Notes: generated from the letters alone by a model not told the origin. Shown: positions 38,701-51,391, counted from the first letter of the stretch. The stretch: 64,000 nucleotides of DNA from Anisakis pegreffii (GCA_035041965.1 JAPYMA010003052.1:1-64000); one strand, 5' to 3'. Numbers and translations: made by a program.

Positions 38701-41700
38701 CAACAATCCCTTATACACGAGAAAACCCTTATACACGAGCGTTTTGCCTCTTGTCAACATTCGTTCATCTGGAACTATGACACACTCTGTGCCTGTGTTA
38801 TCCAATGAAGCGTTCATGTGTTATAACAAAAACTTGATCAGAATGAAATTTCAGGATACGCTCCAGTACTGCCACCTAGAATGCCGATGCCAACAGGCGC
38901 CGTCAGCGATGCTGAGCAAGGAAATAAACCGACTTTCGGTTTTGATTCACAAACAATCCGAGCTGCCTTCGTTAGAAAGGTGTTCACTATGGTCGCAATA
39001 ATGGTCAGTTAAGCAATATTAATTCATTCAGATTCGTTCTTTTCATTGAAACTTTAGCTGTTACTGTTTCTGGCATAGGTATGCGAATACATTCAAAACA
39101 TGAAAATTATTTCGAAGTGCTAGTAATCGCAGTGACGATTCCAATAATTTTAAAAATTGCAACGATAACCAACTAAAACTTGCAGAATTAACACTAGTAA
39201 TATTATGCGTAAATAGGCGTGCTTTTGATTACGTGAAACAATAATAGCATCAATACCAGTAGTGATAACAATAATGATAATGAAAATGATCGTAATATGT
39301 TAAATAATAATAGTGATACAAAATTTCAGCTAACAGTGGTTGCGATCATGACCGCAATACCGTTCATGAGTCGTGATGTGATGCGCACAGTGCAATCCTC
39401 ACTAGCACTCTACTGGGTCAGCTATGGCACATTTTTCGTGGTGTATTTGGCGTTAATGTGCTGCGAAAGTATTCGCAGATCATTCCCAATCAATCTGATC
39501 GCAACCGGAATACTGACCCTGGCCATTGGTTACATGACCATGATGATTTGCTCGTTCAATAATATCGTTTCGGTGCTTCTATGTCTGATCATCACGGCTG
39601 TTTGTTGCGTTGGCATCATCATCTTCTCATCACAAACCAAATATGATCTGACAAGGTTCCATTCACGTTTTGTATCCGACTAGGCATGATAGTAGTAATC
39701 GCAAACATTAACATTAATAATCATAACAATAGTCAACGAAACTCTCGATTAACGATAACAGTTCGAATAAGCATGCTACCGGTGGTGATGCTAATAATAC
39801 TGTGAATTGATAGTTGTTGTGATGCTTCTGAAGTTAACTATGACAAGTTAACTAAGTTCGCATGAAGAAGAGGATAAATGGGAATTTCAGTATGATGGGA
39901 ATCGTGTTCATCGCATCCATGGTGTTGTTCGTCTTCGGTCTAGTGGCTGTCATCTCGGCTATGGTATTTCACGTAAGATGGCTTTATACAGTTTACGCGG
40001 GCCTTGCTGCACTCCTCTTCATGGTCTACTTGGCTATTGACATTCAAGTATGTCAACGATTCATTATTCCTGATGCAGAGCATAGCAGCGATTGATTTAA
40101 AAGACTGCGATACTGTCGATTAATCAATTGAAAATAATAACGAGTGTCTAATAATTCGATGAAAGAAATGATCTCGGTGACTAGGCAGCTAAAATAACAA
40201 CGATAGCAATACCATTGAAGCACTCATATTATTGAATAACTAATAGAGTGATGATATCATAAACCTACGGACCACTTTTGTATGAATCACTTGCTAACGA
40301 TTCGGATGATTCTCTATTGCAGTGTTCTCATAGAGGGTGAAATTACCCAATTTGGGTAGTTTGGGGGTTTCGGAGGGAGGGGGGAGGGTAACGGCGGCCT
40401 GCCAGATCACCAAAAGGGGTAATGGAGCACCTTTAGAACCACTGGTCTATTGTATTATGTGGATGATGAAAGCGAGTAAACAATGAGATTATGGTATTAT
40501 ACAATGACACTAGCTATTTCAATAATGATAATAATGAACGTACTGAAAGATCTGATAAATGTGGTGATTCGTTCAGATGCTGATGGGTGGAAGGAAATAC
40601 GAATTGTCACCAGAAGAGTACATTTTCGCATCGATTCAGATCTTTTTGGATATCATCTACATCTTCTGGATGTTACTTTCTTTGTTTGGATCCAACAAGT
40701 AAGTGCGCATAACGTATGTATTTTGAATTTACACCTACGGATTTTCGCAATCCGTTTTCATTTATTCTCGAAGTTTATTTATTCACTATACTCGAACAAT
40801 AGATTCTTACACTAATTGAGGAATTCTTTCAAAGTTCTTAAGAAATGCATTTTGAAAGCAACACTTGAAAATGTTTCAGTGTATTGTGTGAGACTTGTGA
40901 TTTTGTATTCCTTTTTCCTTCAGTTTCATTTATACTGTATGAATTCTTAGTTTGTTGTTTCATTGTTTCATTCTTGTTTTTTCCTCTCGAATTCAGCGAA
41001 AACATTTCGACTTTATTTAGTTGAAGTGAATTTAGAATCGTTTCCTGAAATGTTTATTTCAAATCATTTGAGACATCAGTCGCCTGTTTCGATTCAAATC
41101 ATTTTTGAAGTATCTTCATTTATTTAAGTTTTCTTCCTCATTCATTTCACTCGGATCGGAAATATCTTTTGTTTTTGTTTTTGATGATTCAGTAATGATT
41201 ATTTGTGCATTTGACTGCGTGTTTCTTTTGAAACATTTAGTACTGTTATGATATTGCATTAATTAAGTTCTATTTTGTTTCATTGGGTTTGTGTCGACGT
41301 GAATAACTTGAAATGTTCCATCTATTCACGTCGATGTCTTCAACTTCACTATCGTTTCGTTAATTTATACTGAATTTTGTGTGTGTGTTCTTCGATGATT
41401 TCGTTGAATTTTTTGTTGTTTTCATTTGCCATTTTGCTCGTTTTGTTGTTTTTGTGTGAAGTGAATGGAACGGGAAATTGTGATTGTTATTTTCCTGCCG
41501 AATAATATTCCTCATATGTGCACACATTGCTTTTTTTTGCAGTCATTTGTTGTTCTGTTTGCTTGTGTGCAATTTATACAGAACATTTTCATAGAATAGA
41601 GAAGGATCGAAAAATCTTGTTCTTTCTTCGGTAAACGTCAACAAAAGTTTAAAAAACATTTCGCATGTCATGAAAAAGTCGTCAGTGTTTTAGATGCTTA

Positions 41701-42800
41701 AGTGTCCAATAAAAAAACATCTTTTTGAGTGTCCAATAAATGTCCAATAAAAAATTGAGTGTCCAATAAAAAAACATCTTTTTGCAATGTTCTCTGTGAA
41801 ACATTCATTCGAAGACGATAATTTCACTGCATAATTAGAAGAATACAGAATGAATGAATCGTTCACGGAACGGTAAAATATATCAGTGAGACGTTGCAAT
41901 GACTTGTAAAGCATTGCGATATGTTAATTTCTTTTCAGGAATTGAATGAATCTCTGAATTCTTCAATCAACGAATTCAATACGATTATTGAATCTAACTG
42001 ACTGAATTAATTAAACATTGAGGCATAATTGTCGTTGTTGTTGTGTTATTGTCTTATTATTGTCACTGAAAAAGGCGAAGAACTGCTGTCATTCAGTTGC
42101 CTACGAACAGCGACGATAGTATTTTCGATGAGAGGTTGATATGGTGTTAATCAGTGGTTTTTTTTTTCGGCTTACTGTCATTGAGTGAACATATTTTTGA
42201 TCAAGATTTTCAGTCGTTTTGATTTCACGATATATGTCAAAATTTATTGTGTTATCACTATTATTTTATGGTCTTCATCATGATGTGTCGTGTTGCGCTA
42301 TCCCTTTGTATGATGCATTTCGCTAGTCTACACGGATTTTTCTGTAAAGAAATACTTAAGTTCATTGCGTTTATCAATTTTAATTTGCTACTCAATGGAG
42401 CATCTTTTTTTCCATTGTTCATTCTCTATTGAAAAGTGCTTCGGTATCAGTTGTTCATTCATATTGGCTTATTTTTTTAAATTTGAGAAAATGGCGATTG
42501 TATCATACAGCTGTGTCATGTATCATATTTATAATTCACATATAATTTCTGATTGCTTTGATGAAATTGTCACGTTTCAATTGTTTCATATTCTGTTGCG
42601 AATTTGCCATGTCACTGATTGATTCGGTGTGATCTGACGGTTCCATTTATTGTTTTGTTCTGAATATCCGCGATGAATACTCTAATCGGACTGATTTTGT
42701 TAAGTATTTTTCAGATTTTTTAATGACAAGAAGACTGTTTGATGAAGATTCATTCCTTGGTTTCATTTGATTTTCATCTGAATTTGTTTTCAGCAACTAA
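35726..42800 (+). CDS. TMBIM / Lifeguard (Bax inhibitor-1 family) protein, with two frame breaks
   Basis: Exons are 35726-35854, 38855-39002, 39330-39655, 39891-40047 and 40577-40702, with an alternative last exon from 42794. About 295 residues: a Pro/Gln/Gly/Tyr-rich cytosolic N-terminus (MANQYNYAGQPPYQQGGYY), then TIRAAFVRKVFTMVAIM leading into seven hydrophobic segments, the TKYDLTS loop and the family signature RKYELSPEEYIFASIQIFLD. Family members sit in Golgi/ER or plasma membrane and modulate calcium and cell death. As given, the frame breaks twice: five C at 35812-35816 and three T at 38940-38942 each appear one base short. With those allowed for, all splice phases agree. Either AAG then TAA (40700), or splicing at AA|GTAAGT to 42794, ends the protein after SNK or SNNN. 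Confidence 0.9.
36752..36769. repeat. Perfect 18-bp palindrome
   Basis: ATGGTATCATGATACCAT equals its own reverse complement, inside TMBIM intron 1, with further ATGATATCAT-like sequence beside it. It may be a chance AT-rich palindrome or a protein-binding site. Confidence 0.6.
41695..41790. repeat. Short tandem repeat
   Basis: GTGTCCAATAAAAAAACATC plus a T-run occurs twice (about 41702 and 41759), with shortened TGTCCAATAAA copies between. It lies in the intron before the alternative last TMBIM exon. Confidence 0.75.
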
Positions 42801-44897
42801 ACAGAGCGCCATCACAGTTTTTGATATCAGTGCAGCAGTGCAAGATCTACTTTAACGATGATGGAGTGACACCACTAAGAAGGCGATAAAAATCGACCGT
42901 TTGCAACTTTCGTTTCCGGAGTGATTCGTTTTACGACAGTGATTTAGATTAGTGAATTGGGCGACTGAAGAGTTCTCTTGTGTAATGCGTTTGTGTATAT
43001 TTTGTGTGAAAAAGTGTTGTGAATGAACCACTCTGATTGTTCATTACATAAGCAAACAGCGATGACGATCAAGAAAGTGTTTTTTGAATTTCGAAAGTGA
43101 TTAAATCTGGAAAGAGATGAATAACTGAGTAAATAAACTGAGATTGATTCAGTGAATTTTTGCGTATATTTTGTCGGTTTTTTAATGATTTCACTATCTC
43201 ATTTCCCTAAACAATTTTTATTTCGATGGTTTTGAAAATATTGTCGTTGTGTGATCGCTTCGATTACTGTATGTATTAATGTTATATGGTTATTGGCGCT
43301 TTTCAACGTTATTACTCGTGATTAAGTATCGTTTCGTTTGTATGAGATATTCGCGATGAATATTCCAATCGAATATAATTGTGTGTTCATCCGTTGTGTA
43401 AGTTACGTGTTTCTTCTTGAACTGTCCGTGTATCGTCTTCATTTATCAGTTTTGTTTTTAAGTTGTGAATTGTCACCATTTTTAATCATCTTCTCATTTT
43501 ATCAAAATATATTTCAAAGCTAAAAAGGATCGATCGCATTGTAGAATCGAAATACGTAATAAAAACCGAAACGCTAAGACTGTTTAAATCCTCAGGAAAT
43601 TAATTAGTTTTCTGAAGACTTTTTGCCGACTCGTAGAAGTCCACAAAAAGTTTACACACTTTGCCGAATTGACATTACACGGTGGATGAGTTTATCTTCC
43701 ACGTTCAGTGAATTAATAAGATTTGGTTTGTTCTTGCGTGCGTAAATAAAGTTAACAATTCAAAAACGCTCATCAGGCGTTCAAAACATCCATAATGTAC
43801 AGTCTTCTTTACGTGTGCAGCACATCACGGATTCTTTCTGGACTTCGTGAAAAGCCACTCAAGATTTTGTACTATTGGTCAATATTTGAAAAACCATTAC
43901 CTTCTTCTGTCTATATTTGTCTATGAGTTGCATTATTTTTTCTTATTTATGAGTAATGTATTGTGTTCACTCCGTCAACATAAAAAGTTTCAAAATACAT
44001 CTCGTTCTAATGCAATTCCAATAACACAACTCCATCACTAACGCTGTTCTCCGACTTATCACCACTGTTATTATTTTTATTATTATCACTATAATTATTA
44101 TAATATAATCACAATGCACAGAATGGAAACAATGAGACGACTCACCAACGAACACACAAGCGACATGACAAATGGAAAGAAACAGTTTGAACAGAAAAAG
44201 AAAAACAAAGCATTCAGGAGCAGCCAAACAATGAAAGCAACATTCAGAATTCAGAATACATCTGATGAAGCCACTACAGGAAAATTATATCTATGTAACC
44301 ATCGAATCTGGCACTCAGATATCCTATATCACAATTTCCACTGTTTACAATTAACCATCAGTTTTAGTTCCCTTTGGCGACGAAAACAAACCCTATGCAT
44401 ATCACATCTCATAGTAAAGTTTCACATGAATACATACAATTCCACTGATCTCATTTCCTGTGGCACAACGAAAGTATTCCAAATTAAAGACCATCTCGGA
44501 CCACTTAAATCGTGAGTGTTATAACAGCAAAACACCGACGAATTTGAAACTAATTCAATCAATACGTTAAAAAAACAAAAAACAATACAAAACATCAAAC
44601 AATTACTGACTGCAACACTCAGTCTAATATGCATATTCAACAGAAACAAATGCGTTTCGTTCCATCAAAACATAACACAATACAACTCTTTTCACTAAAA
44701 TACTTACTATTTACAAATAATTCCCAATTCTCAGTGAACATTCCAAAACAAAAGCGACAAGAACAAAATTAAGATTACGAGCTTTATCCTAATTGTAAGA
44801 CTTTGTACTCATTACGTTGCTAACTTATATCATAATAGAGTTTCCACATCCACTCAATCCAATCCATTCTTTACCCTTCGAATGAACGGCGTCAAGT
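42801..44897. other. Convergent 3' flanks of TMBIM and the BTB gene
   Basis: 42801-43140 is probably 3' UTR of the alternative TMBIM exon (AATAAA at 43132). The right part is the likely 3' UTR of the minus-strand BTB gene. A 133-codon plus frame (44114-44515) lies here, antisense to that UTR, with no signature; I treat it as chance. Confidence 0.5.
43132..43137 (+). promoter_or_regulatory. Candidate polyadenylation signal
   Basis: AATAAA on the plus strand, about 330 bp after the alternative last exon of the TMBIM gene starts. This supports real use of that exon. Confidence 0.45.
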
Positions 44898-47800
44898 TCA
44901 AGGGTAGAAGAGTATTTGCGGGATTTGACCACCCTGAACACCTGTACCGTTCTTACTGTCCGCGGATGGCGTGAAGAAGAAGTTCACCACTTCATCACCA
45001 TCTTGCTTCGAGCCTGCTCCAGAAGCGGTGTTCATCGACGATCTTCTCCCGTGATAATTTATCTCAACAACAACCTCAGACATTCCCTGAAATACCAATT
45101 TATCACTCATTTCATTCAAAACTTATCACAAATTCACAAAAATCCTCAACAAACCATTTCATCAATCTCCAATTTCTAACCAATCACATCAAAAAGTTCA
45201 CACCTCCAAACTCTAATAACCTAAACACAACGCATATTCACTCACCTCTTGTCCAAAATGACTCAGCTGACCCTCCATTGTAACCGATGCCGTATACTGT
45301 ATATCAGGATCAATCTGAAAAGTTGAAAACAAATATAAAGAAATTCAAACATAAAAGGTACACTTGACAAATTCAAAGTTACACTCTAACTTACTAAATG
45401 CAATCGAAATGTAAAAATGCAATCTATCCAATTTGTTATAAGATGACATGATGCAAACAATATATATGATTAAACCTACTTGAACGGGGTGATTGAACAA
45501 CAGTGGCTGTGGTTCTGGAAATCCCGATGAATACAACGGGCCTTGCATCGTTGCTAACACTTCATGACCCTTCTTCAACTCCATTTTCACCTGACAGTAT
45601 CATCTCACAATTAATTTCTTGACAAAACCAATTATAAAATTAACACAAGCTTTGAAAAACATCTTATGCAATCACACATAAAATGAAGCATAATGCAAAA
45701 CGAAAAAATAATGAAGCAAAACATTCGAACAATCAAACTAATTTCCGTACACTGTAACGCGACTGCCCACTGCTGCTTCCATACAAGCCGTAACCAGCAA
45801 CGAAGATTCGTCGATCCACAATAAACTGAATACTATCACATCGACCACGATATCGCCATTGATTTGTTCTACAACATAAAATGTTCAAACTGATGGAAAC
45901 TTTTTTGAACCTATTCCTAAAGAGAACGAACCAACTGATTGACTGACCCTTGAAGAACGGTATGGAATCGTGAACAAATTTGCAGTGGCAATCCATTACG
46001 AGGCTCCACCGGAAACTGCAGACGTGGTTTCTCCTCAGCCGCAAAATGCAAGAAGATATTATTTGTTTCCTGAAATACACACCTGAATTGACCACCATAT
46101 TACGGCGCCGCGCTTCTTCACATAACCTCAAAATGCCAACAAAAATAACCGCACTTCAAATAAAGAAACCGCACAAAACACTACCTGACAACTCAACAGC
46201 TCTGATTTCACCACACAATTCGCAAACTCATTGATAGTCATCACCGGGAAACGAATATGGTAGAAGGCATCGCTCAACATATGACGAATATTCATCGCAT
46301 TCAATTCCAAATTGCGTCTGAATGTATGAAATTTTACAATAAATTCAAACGGAAAAAAAAACAAACAACTAGGCATTTAATCATCAAACTGAAATGAGAC
46401 CCCTTGAGATCACATCCATAAACAATCAAACAACGAACAAGATTATCCAATAATAAACAAATAAACGAAAGGATAACAGCTAACCGAACACATTCAGCTT
46501 TGGCCCACTCCACAGATGCTTCGAACACGGTTCGTTCATGAATGATCAATGTTTCACGTGAGATGATCTGCTCAAACAACTGATAGTCAATGTCAACAAA
46601 ACCTTTCGATCGCAGCACACACTCCGCATTTGCATCCACCAATTCCCAACATCTTAAAATTAACATTTTATTCATTATTCATTCAAATCACCACCTATAT
46701 GACGCTTAGTAACGAAATAATCTTACAATCAAAAGACACAATCAATAATTCAATTGAACGACAGCAAAATCTGCTCGAAAAATTCTATATTACTTCGTAA
46801 AATTCTCATGAAATCAGCTGTTCATCTTAGAGAATGCAACATAAACGCCCTTTCCTTACCACCTAACATGTATTATGAAAAAGAAAGCATTTGAGTTAGA
46901 TCTCTCCTTAACTTCCTCAAAAACATGGAGTGGAACGATCAAGAACAAAACCACAAAACAAATGACACAACAAACGGAAACAAACGAACGAACGTACCGC
47001 TTAATGAGTTCCTGCTCTTCAAAAAGTGTCACTTGCGAGAGCAATAAGCAGACATTATCTGCGCTAAGGTTTGCCTCCAGAAACGTGACCACAGCTCGAG
47101 TCAAATAATGAATGAAATATTTCTTCGCTGCATACAGAAGGCACAGCGCATATTCGGCCTTAATCTCCACCTCATCCGTATACAAATATCTGCAATACTC
47201 ATCACTTCTATCCGTCAGCGCAATGACACAATAAGAAAATTTTCTAACGATATCAGTCGAAGCTCACAATCCATATTTCAAATCATCATGAATATCAAAC
47301 CGCCAAAAATATTCCCCACACCCCCTCATATACAGCCACGCATCTCAATTGCAATTCCACTCACTTCAACAAAATTTTGAACGCAATCGGCTCAACGTCG
47401 GGTATTTCGATTTCGGTTTTCTTCTCGAAACCTCCATGGAACATCGCACTGAATATTCGTGATGCTATCGATAGTACATACGAATGTGCAGGAATGCGTT
47501 CGCGATCCTTCAATGCATCATACAATCAATACACAAATCAAAACAACAACAATCGTCAATAAATCCTTCCAGCAATCAAACCAAGAAATCAATCGCAACA
47601 GTCCCATCAAACACCTCACCTCCTCACTGCCCACTATAAACACCACATCGGCTAACCAATCGTTCAAATACATCGAGGCCACTCGTTCGCGAACTGTCGC
47701 TTTGAAATCCGAATCGGTCACGTAGACTGGTGCTAAATTCAAACTGTTCAGTGCACATTCCAATATCATCTTCTTTCGACGAATGATTCAAATGAATCGT

Positions 47801-48986
47801 CAATCGTCAACATTAATAACATTAAACCAGCTTCATTAAATTAATTAATGTTTTTATCTGCTCATACGAAAACATTAATAAGCAAATAGAACAAAAATAT
47901 AATAAAAGATGTGTTGATCAACTGGTCTTGCGGCGAAACCTGTTCTACGCTGATCTCAGCTCATGACCGGTTCTCCATTAGGATGCATGCATGGTGGGAT
48001 GGATAAACAGATAAAGAGCACTGATGGAAATAGTGTTGTTATTAATCTTATTAAACAAATGGACATCTTATCAGCTACATAAAAAATGAATGAATTTTCC
48101 CAACCCACTCTTATTTCAACCGATCATTCAATTGGGATAATGCTAACAGATTCAAATGTTGAAATCAAAACAACCGGTGAAACTTAAATGCCTTAAAAAA
48201 TATCAGTGAGATTTTACGTTAAAACATAAACAATTGGGGACACACTGATACCCTAAATATATCAGCAATAACGTACGTCGTTTCTTTCTGATCGGTCTTG
48301 AGAGTGTGCCCCCAACCGGAATCACCGTACTATTACCAGCACCACTTCGGTCACGTCGACATCCTCCGATATTATTAATGCTGCTACTGCCAGACGCACC
48401 TGCACCATTATTCACATACGGCGATATCGTCTTTGATACTTCCAAGTTATCTGTTATAACCTAAAATGGAACGGAATCAATGAATTTAACGAAAGAATTT
48501 CGCTGGATGCATTCACACATATGAAGAGCTTATATGGACTACTAGAATTTTCGATCTAAACTGCAGTTCAGGCGAACCTGTTGATTCGTGCCTGCAGCAT
48601 CTGAGCATATTCGAAGTGAATTGCTGAATCCGGACAGAGAAGACTGAGGACTTGGTGGATCAGGGTACTGTTGATTTGTTGCTGACGGTGATAGGGTATC
48701 ATCGATTGGAAGTAATTCGGGACCTTGATTTGCTGGAATAACAGAGAGTTTAGAATCACCTTGTGAAGACACTTAATAGAATTCTTGAACTGCAATAAAA
48801 ATGTAAAGATTGCTTGAAAATTGGAATAAGAATGTGAAAACATATCCCATTAAAACAAGCAAAAAAACTCTGAAGATACTCGTAAGTGAGAAAGATTCTC
48901 TTTGAAATGAAGAATTTTATCATCAGAAAAAGCAATTAACCGGAAGAGGTTGATCTCGACGAATGATGCTGTTGTTGGTCGCTCAT
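44898..48986 (-). CDS. BTB-BACK-PHR protein (BTBD1/2/3/6 family)
   Basis: Thirteen minus-strand exons join in phase to 580 residues: 48986-48941, 48732-48578, 48460-48277, 47732-47620, 47507-47365, 47189-46998, 46652-46485, 46317-46185, 46069-45948, 45868-45751, 45590-45480, 45314-45246, 45086-44898. Residues 1-135 are a Ser/Asn/Pro-rich, divergent N-terminus. BTB spans about 141-245 (VRERVASMYLNDWLADVVF, IPDVEPIAFKILLKYLYTDE), BACK about 260-380, and the PHR domain about 420-580 (NQWRYRGRCDSIQF, YGLYGSSSG, GTGVQGGQIPQILFYP). Family members are substrate adaptors for Cullin-3 ubiquitin ligases. The four vertebrate paralogues cannot be separated here; the C. elegans relative is hpo-9. The ATG follows an acceptor-like CCCTAAG by two bases. 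It lies about 400 bp downstream of TLF on the same strand. The first three exons rest on phase alone. Confidence 0.93.
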
Positions 48987-49387
48987 GACTTAGGGACGGT
49001 AAGAAGTGGATTGGATGATAATAAATTACAGAAAAGAATACAGCAAATGAACATTCGCTCTCCTATTGTTCTGTTGATAATAACAACATATAGGTAGACA
49101 TAAAGCTGAAATCTTGGATATGTCCAATCAACAATAAACACTGATTACGATCATTCATATCATATCACATCAATATGTATATAACAAGCAATCTGAAGTA
49201 GCATATATGATTATTGACTGCGGTTAAGGGTAGGTAATATTGCATTCGTATATCTAAGCTTGTAAAGACATCAAATTGTTGTTGATGAATAATAGCAGCA
49301 ATACGATTTGAACAGTGATAGCTTCATCGATTCATCAATGATATCGCAGTCATTTTGATGAATCTAACTGGATAATGATTCGAGAAT
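48987..49387 (-). promoter_or_regulatory. Intercistronic region TLF to BTB gene
   Basis: 401 bp separate the TLF stop from the BTB-gene ATG on the same strand. At its downstream end a pyrimidine-rich run ends in CCCTAAG (AG at 48990-48989), a fitting trans-splice acceptor. No canonical AATAAA is visible on the minus strand. The size and acceptor fit an operon spacer resolved by SL2-type trans-splicing; an independent promoter is equally possible. Confidence 0.4.
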
Positions 49388-50641
49388 TCAGAAATCCTCT
49401 TCGTCATCTTCATCACTGAAATACATCAGATTCCCGATCGCTCCCGAATGACTCTCTCTGACAGCCTTTGTTGGTATCGACGAGTTATTTGCACGACTCG
49501 AACAACCGCCTGCGAGCTGTTCCGTTATACACTTCCGTTTACTTGCATTCAACAAGCCGTTACTCACGCCATTATTGTTAACACCAACAATATGACGTTT
49601 CATTCGTTTCTTCATCGCTTTCGCTTCTTTATCATCTGTTGCACGCAAACGATACGCACATTTAAATTCTTGCACAATTGGATAAATGAGTTCAATGGAA
49701 CGCATCACATCCAGTTCAGAGACTGCACCCGTCACTGTGATACTACCCGTTGTGTGGATACGAAGTGTGGCTTTCGGATCGGCGCATCGCCACACGAGAC
49801 CCACCGATAGCTCTGGTTCGTACTCGGATTCGCTCGGGTACTTCTGTGCCAGTTCTTCGATTCGAATTCCAAACGGCATTTTACATGTGGCCAATACATT
49901 GCACACACGATAGTTGCGCATTCGAATGGAATATCGTGTTTTCAAAAGACTGCGCTGCAGCATTCTGGCCACCCCTCGTGCGGCTCGTTTACATTCCGCT
50001 TCAGAACGGCACCCAACCAAATAAACCTTTCCGGAGCTGTAGATTTTGGCGAAACATGATGGGTTCCGTTTCTGTTTCAGCAGTACACCACGTCCTCGAT
50101 CGAACGTCACCGCCGATGAGTTGAGTGCAACTTGCCGTAAATCAATGTGGAATGGAAGGGTATAACTACAGACAACATTACGGATTTGAATATCAATATC
50201 GCTGCTTTGATCGTTCGATGCGGACGATGAAGAGGGCTGAAGTTCAGTGGAAATTGGATTTAAAGCCTCGTTTGGATGATTCGATTGATTGATCACTGAG
50301 GAAGACATGACTGCATTTGAAATGGGATCATCAGTGGCACCGCACTGAAGAGCATTTGTTGCTGATCGTGGATTATTTGCATCGTCAAGCTCTCTTAGCG
50401 GTATACTCAAATAAAATGAGCTGCTGTTGTTACTGTTATGAATGTCATTGTTATTGTTGCTTGTTGGATTATTATTACAATCATTAACATGGCTATAATT
50501 GAAATATGCACTAGATGTATTTGGCGTATCGTTTGGTTCAATAATTTGGTTGTTTGATTGAGAATGCGACGGAGTTGGTGCTGATGACGAGGGGGTACCC
50601 TCAAATGAGCTCTGTGCGGAATCAGAATAAGACCGTCGCAT
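49388..50641 (-). CDS. tlf-1: TBP-like factor (TLF / TRF2)
   Basis: One uninterrupted frame of 417 residues. Residues 1-147 are low-complexity (Ser, Asn, Pro). About 148-330 form the two-repeat TBP-like saddle: IQIRNVVCSYTLPFHIDLRQ begins repeat 1 with IYSSGKVYLVG, and YRVCNVLATCKMPFGIR begins repeat 2 with YEPEL and IHTTGSITVTG. Where TBP has the DNA-intercalating phenylalanines, Tyr201 and His296 stand, as expected for TLF, which does not bind TATA boxes. TLF binds TFIIA and directs transcription of TATA-less genes; in C. elegans it is needed in embryos. A basic stretch (KAMKKRMKRH, 341-350) and an acidic end (DEDDEEDF) follow. It lacks introns, unlike every other recognised gene here. It is upstream of the BTB gene and may share its transcript. 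Confidence 0.92.
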   Translation of the reverse strand: MRRSYSDSAQSSFEGTPSSSAPTPSHSQSNNQIIEPNDTPNTSSAYFNYSHVNDCNNNPTSNNNNDIHNSNNSSSFYLSIPLRELDDANNPRSATNALQCGATDDPISNAVMSSSVINQSNHPNEALNPISTELQPSSSSASNDQSSDIDIQIRNVVCSYTLPFHIDLRQVALNSSAVTFDRGRGVLLKQKRNPSCFAKIYSSGKVYLVGCRSEAECKRAARGVARMLQRSLLKTRYSIRMRNYRVCNVLATCKMPFGIRIEELAQKYPSESEYEPELSVGLVWRCADPKATLRIHTTGSITVTGAVSELDVMRSIELIYPIVQEFKCAYRLRATDDKEAKAMKKRMKRHIVGVNNNGVSNGLLNASKRKCITEQLAGGCSSRANNSSIPTKAVRESHSGAIGNLMYFSDEDDEEDF

Positions 50642-51386
50642 TGTTGAATTTATGTGACGGTGGCGATTGCAATACTACTTTAACACCATTCACGGCAGTT
50701 CTTTAACACCATCAAGCAATCAGTGTGTCCACCGCCTAGAAATGCGGTCGTTTCTTTAGTATTCATCAACCGAAAAAAGTTAGACAATTGTACGACGAAC
50801 GTCGATAGGTGATCATTCATTGTTGCAGTGATTAAAATGTTATAGAGTGTGATGAGATATAACAGACTGATCATTAATGAAACATCAACTGATTGTGAGA
50901 ATTACATCAATTAAATAAAAACATCAAGTTGATCAATTGAATGACCGACTAAAGTGAATGAACATTCGATAATCTGAGGTGATATTTGGCGATTTGCGAT
51001 AGTCAATTCAATTGAAAATTAGTCAGTTTCTCATTGACTTACAAATTTGATTCAACCATCATCGAAACTAGCGATAACAATGATGTCTTTTAATGATCGG
51101 GCTGATAGACATTTGGATATGAATAATAATAATCAGTGCAAATGATAAATACTTTCTAACTGGTTAAGATGATGGCGAAACGATATTATGAATACAAGCA
51201 AATAATGTTTCGTCGTGCTGTATGAATCAGATCCAACGGTATCGTGGTAACCAGGTTTCGCTTAGAGCATCATCCTCATCAGATAAGGTAACACAGCAAC
51301 AACGAAAACGAAGATGGCTCGTCAGCATGCGAAAAAACAAGAACACTTGAGCGAACAATGCACTGCACTCAACAAATCCATTAAAT
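50642..51386. other. Upstream region of TLF
   Basis: No exon found. On the minus strand an acceptor-like ATTTCTAG near 50737 could take a spliced leader or end a 5' UTR intron of TLF. Otherwise AT-rich. Confidence 0.4.
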
Positions 51387-51391
51387 TTATT
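51386..51391 (-). promoter_or_regulatory. AATAAA overlapping a stop codon
   Basis: On the minus strand GAATAAAT contains both the TAA stop of the candidate gene at 51387 and a canonical polyadenylation hexamer, which supports a gene end here. Confidence 0.4.

Noticed and set aside
44114..44515. 133-codon plus frame antisense to the BTB gene's 3' flank
   Set aside because: No signature, biased by A-rich sequence, and without splice or start context; a chance frame is likelier.
45733..47769. Single long minus frames read as separate small genes
   Set aside because: Each is one exon of the BTB-BACK-PHR gene running on into its intron; spliced ends fit the family exactly.
49448..50124. Plus-strand frames of 120 and 124 codons across the TLF gene
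   Set aside because: Shadows of the TLF coding frame on the opposite strand.
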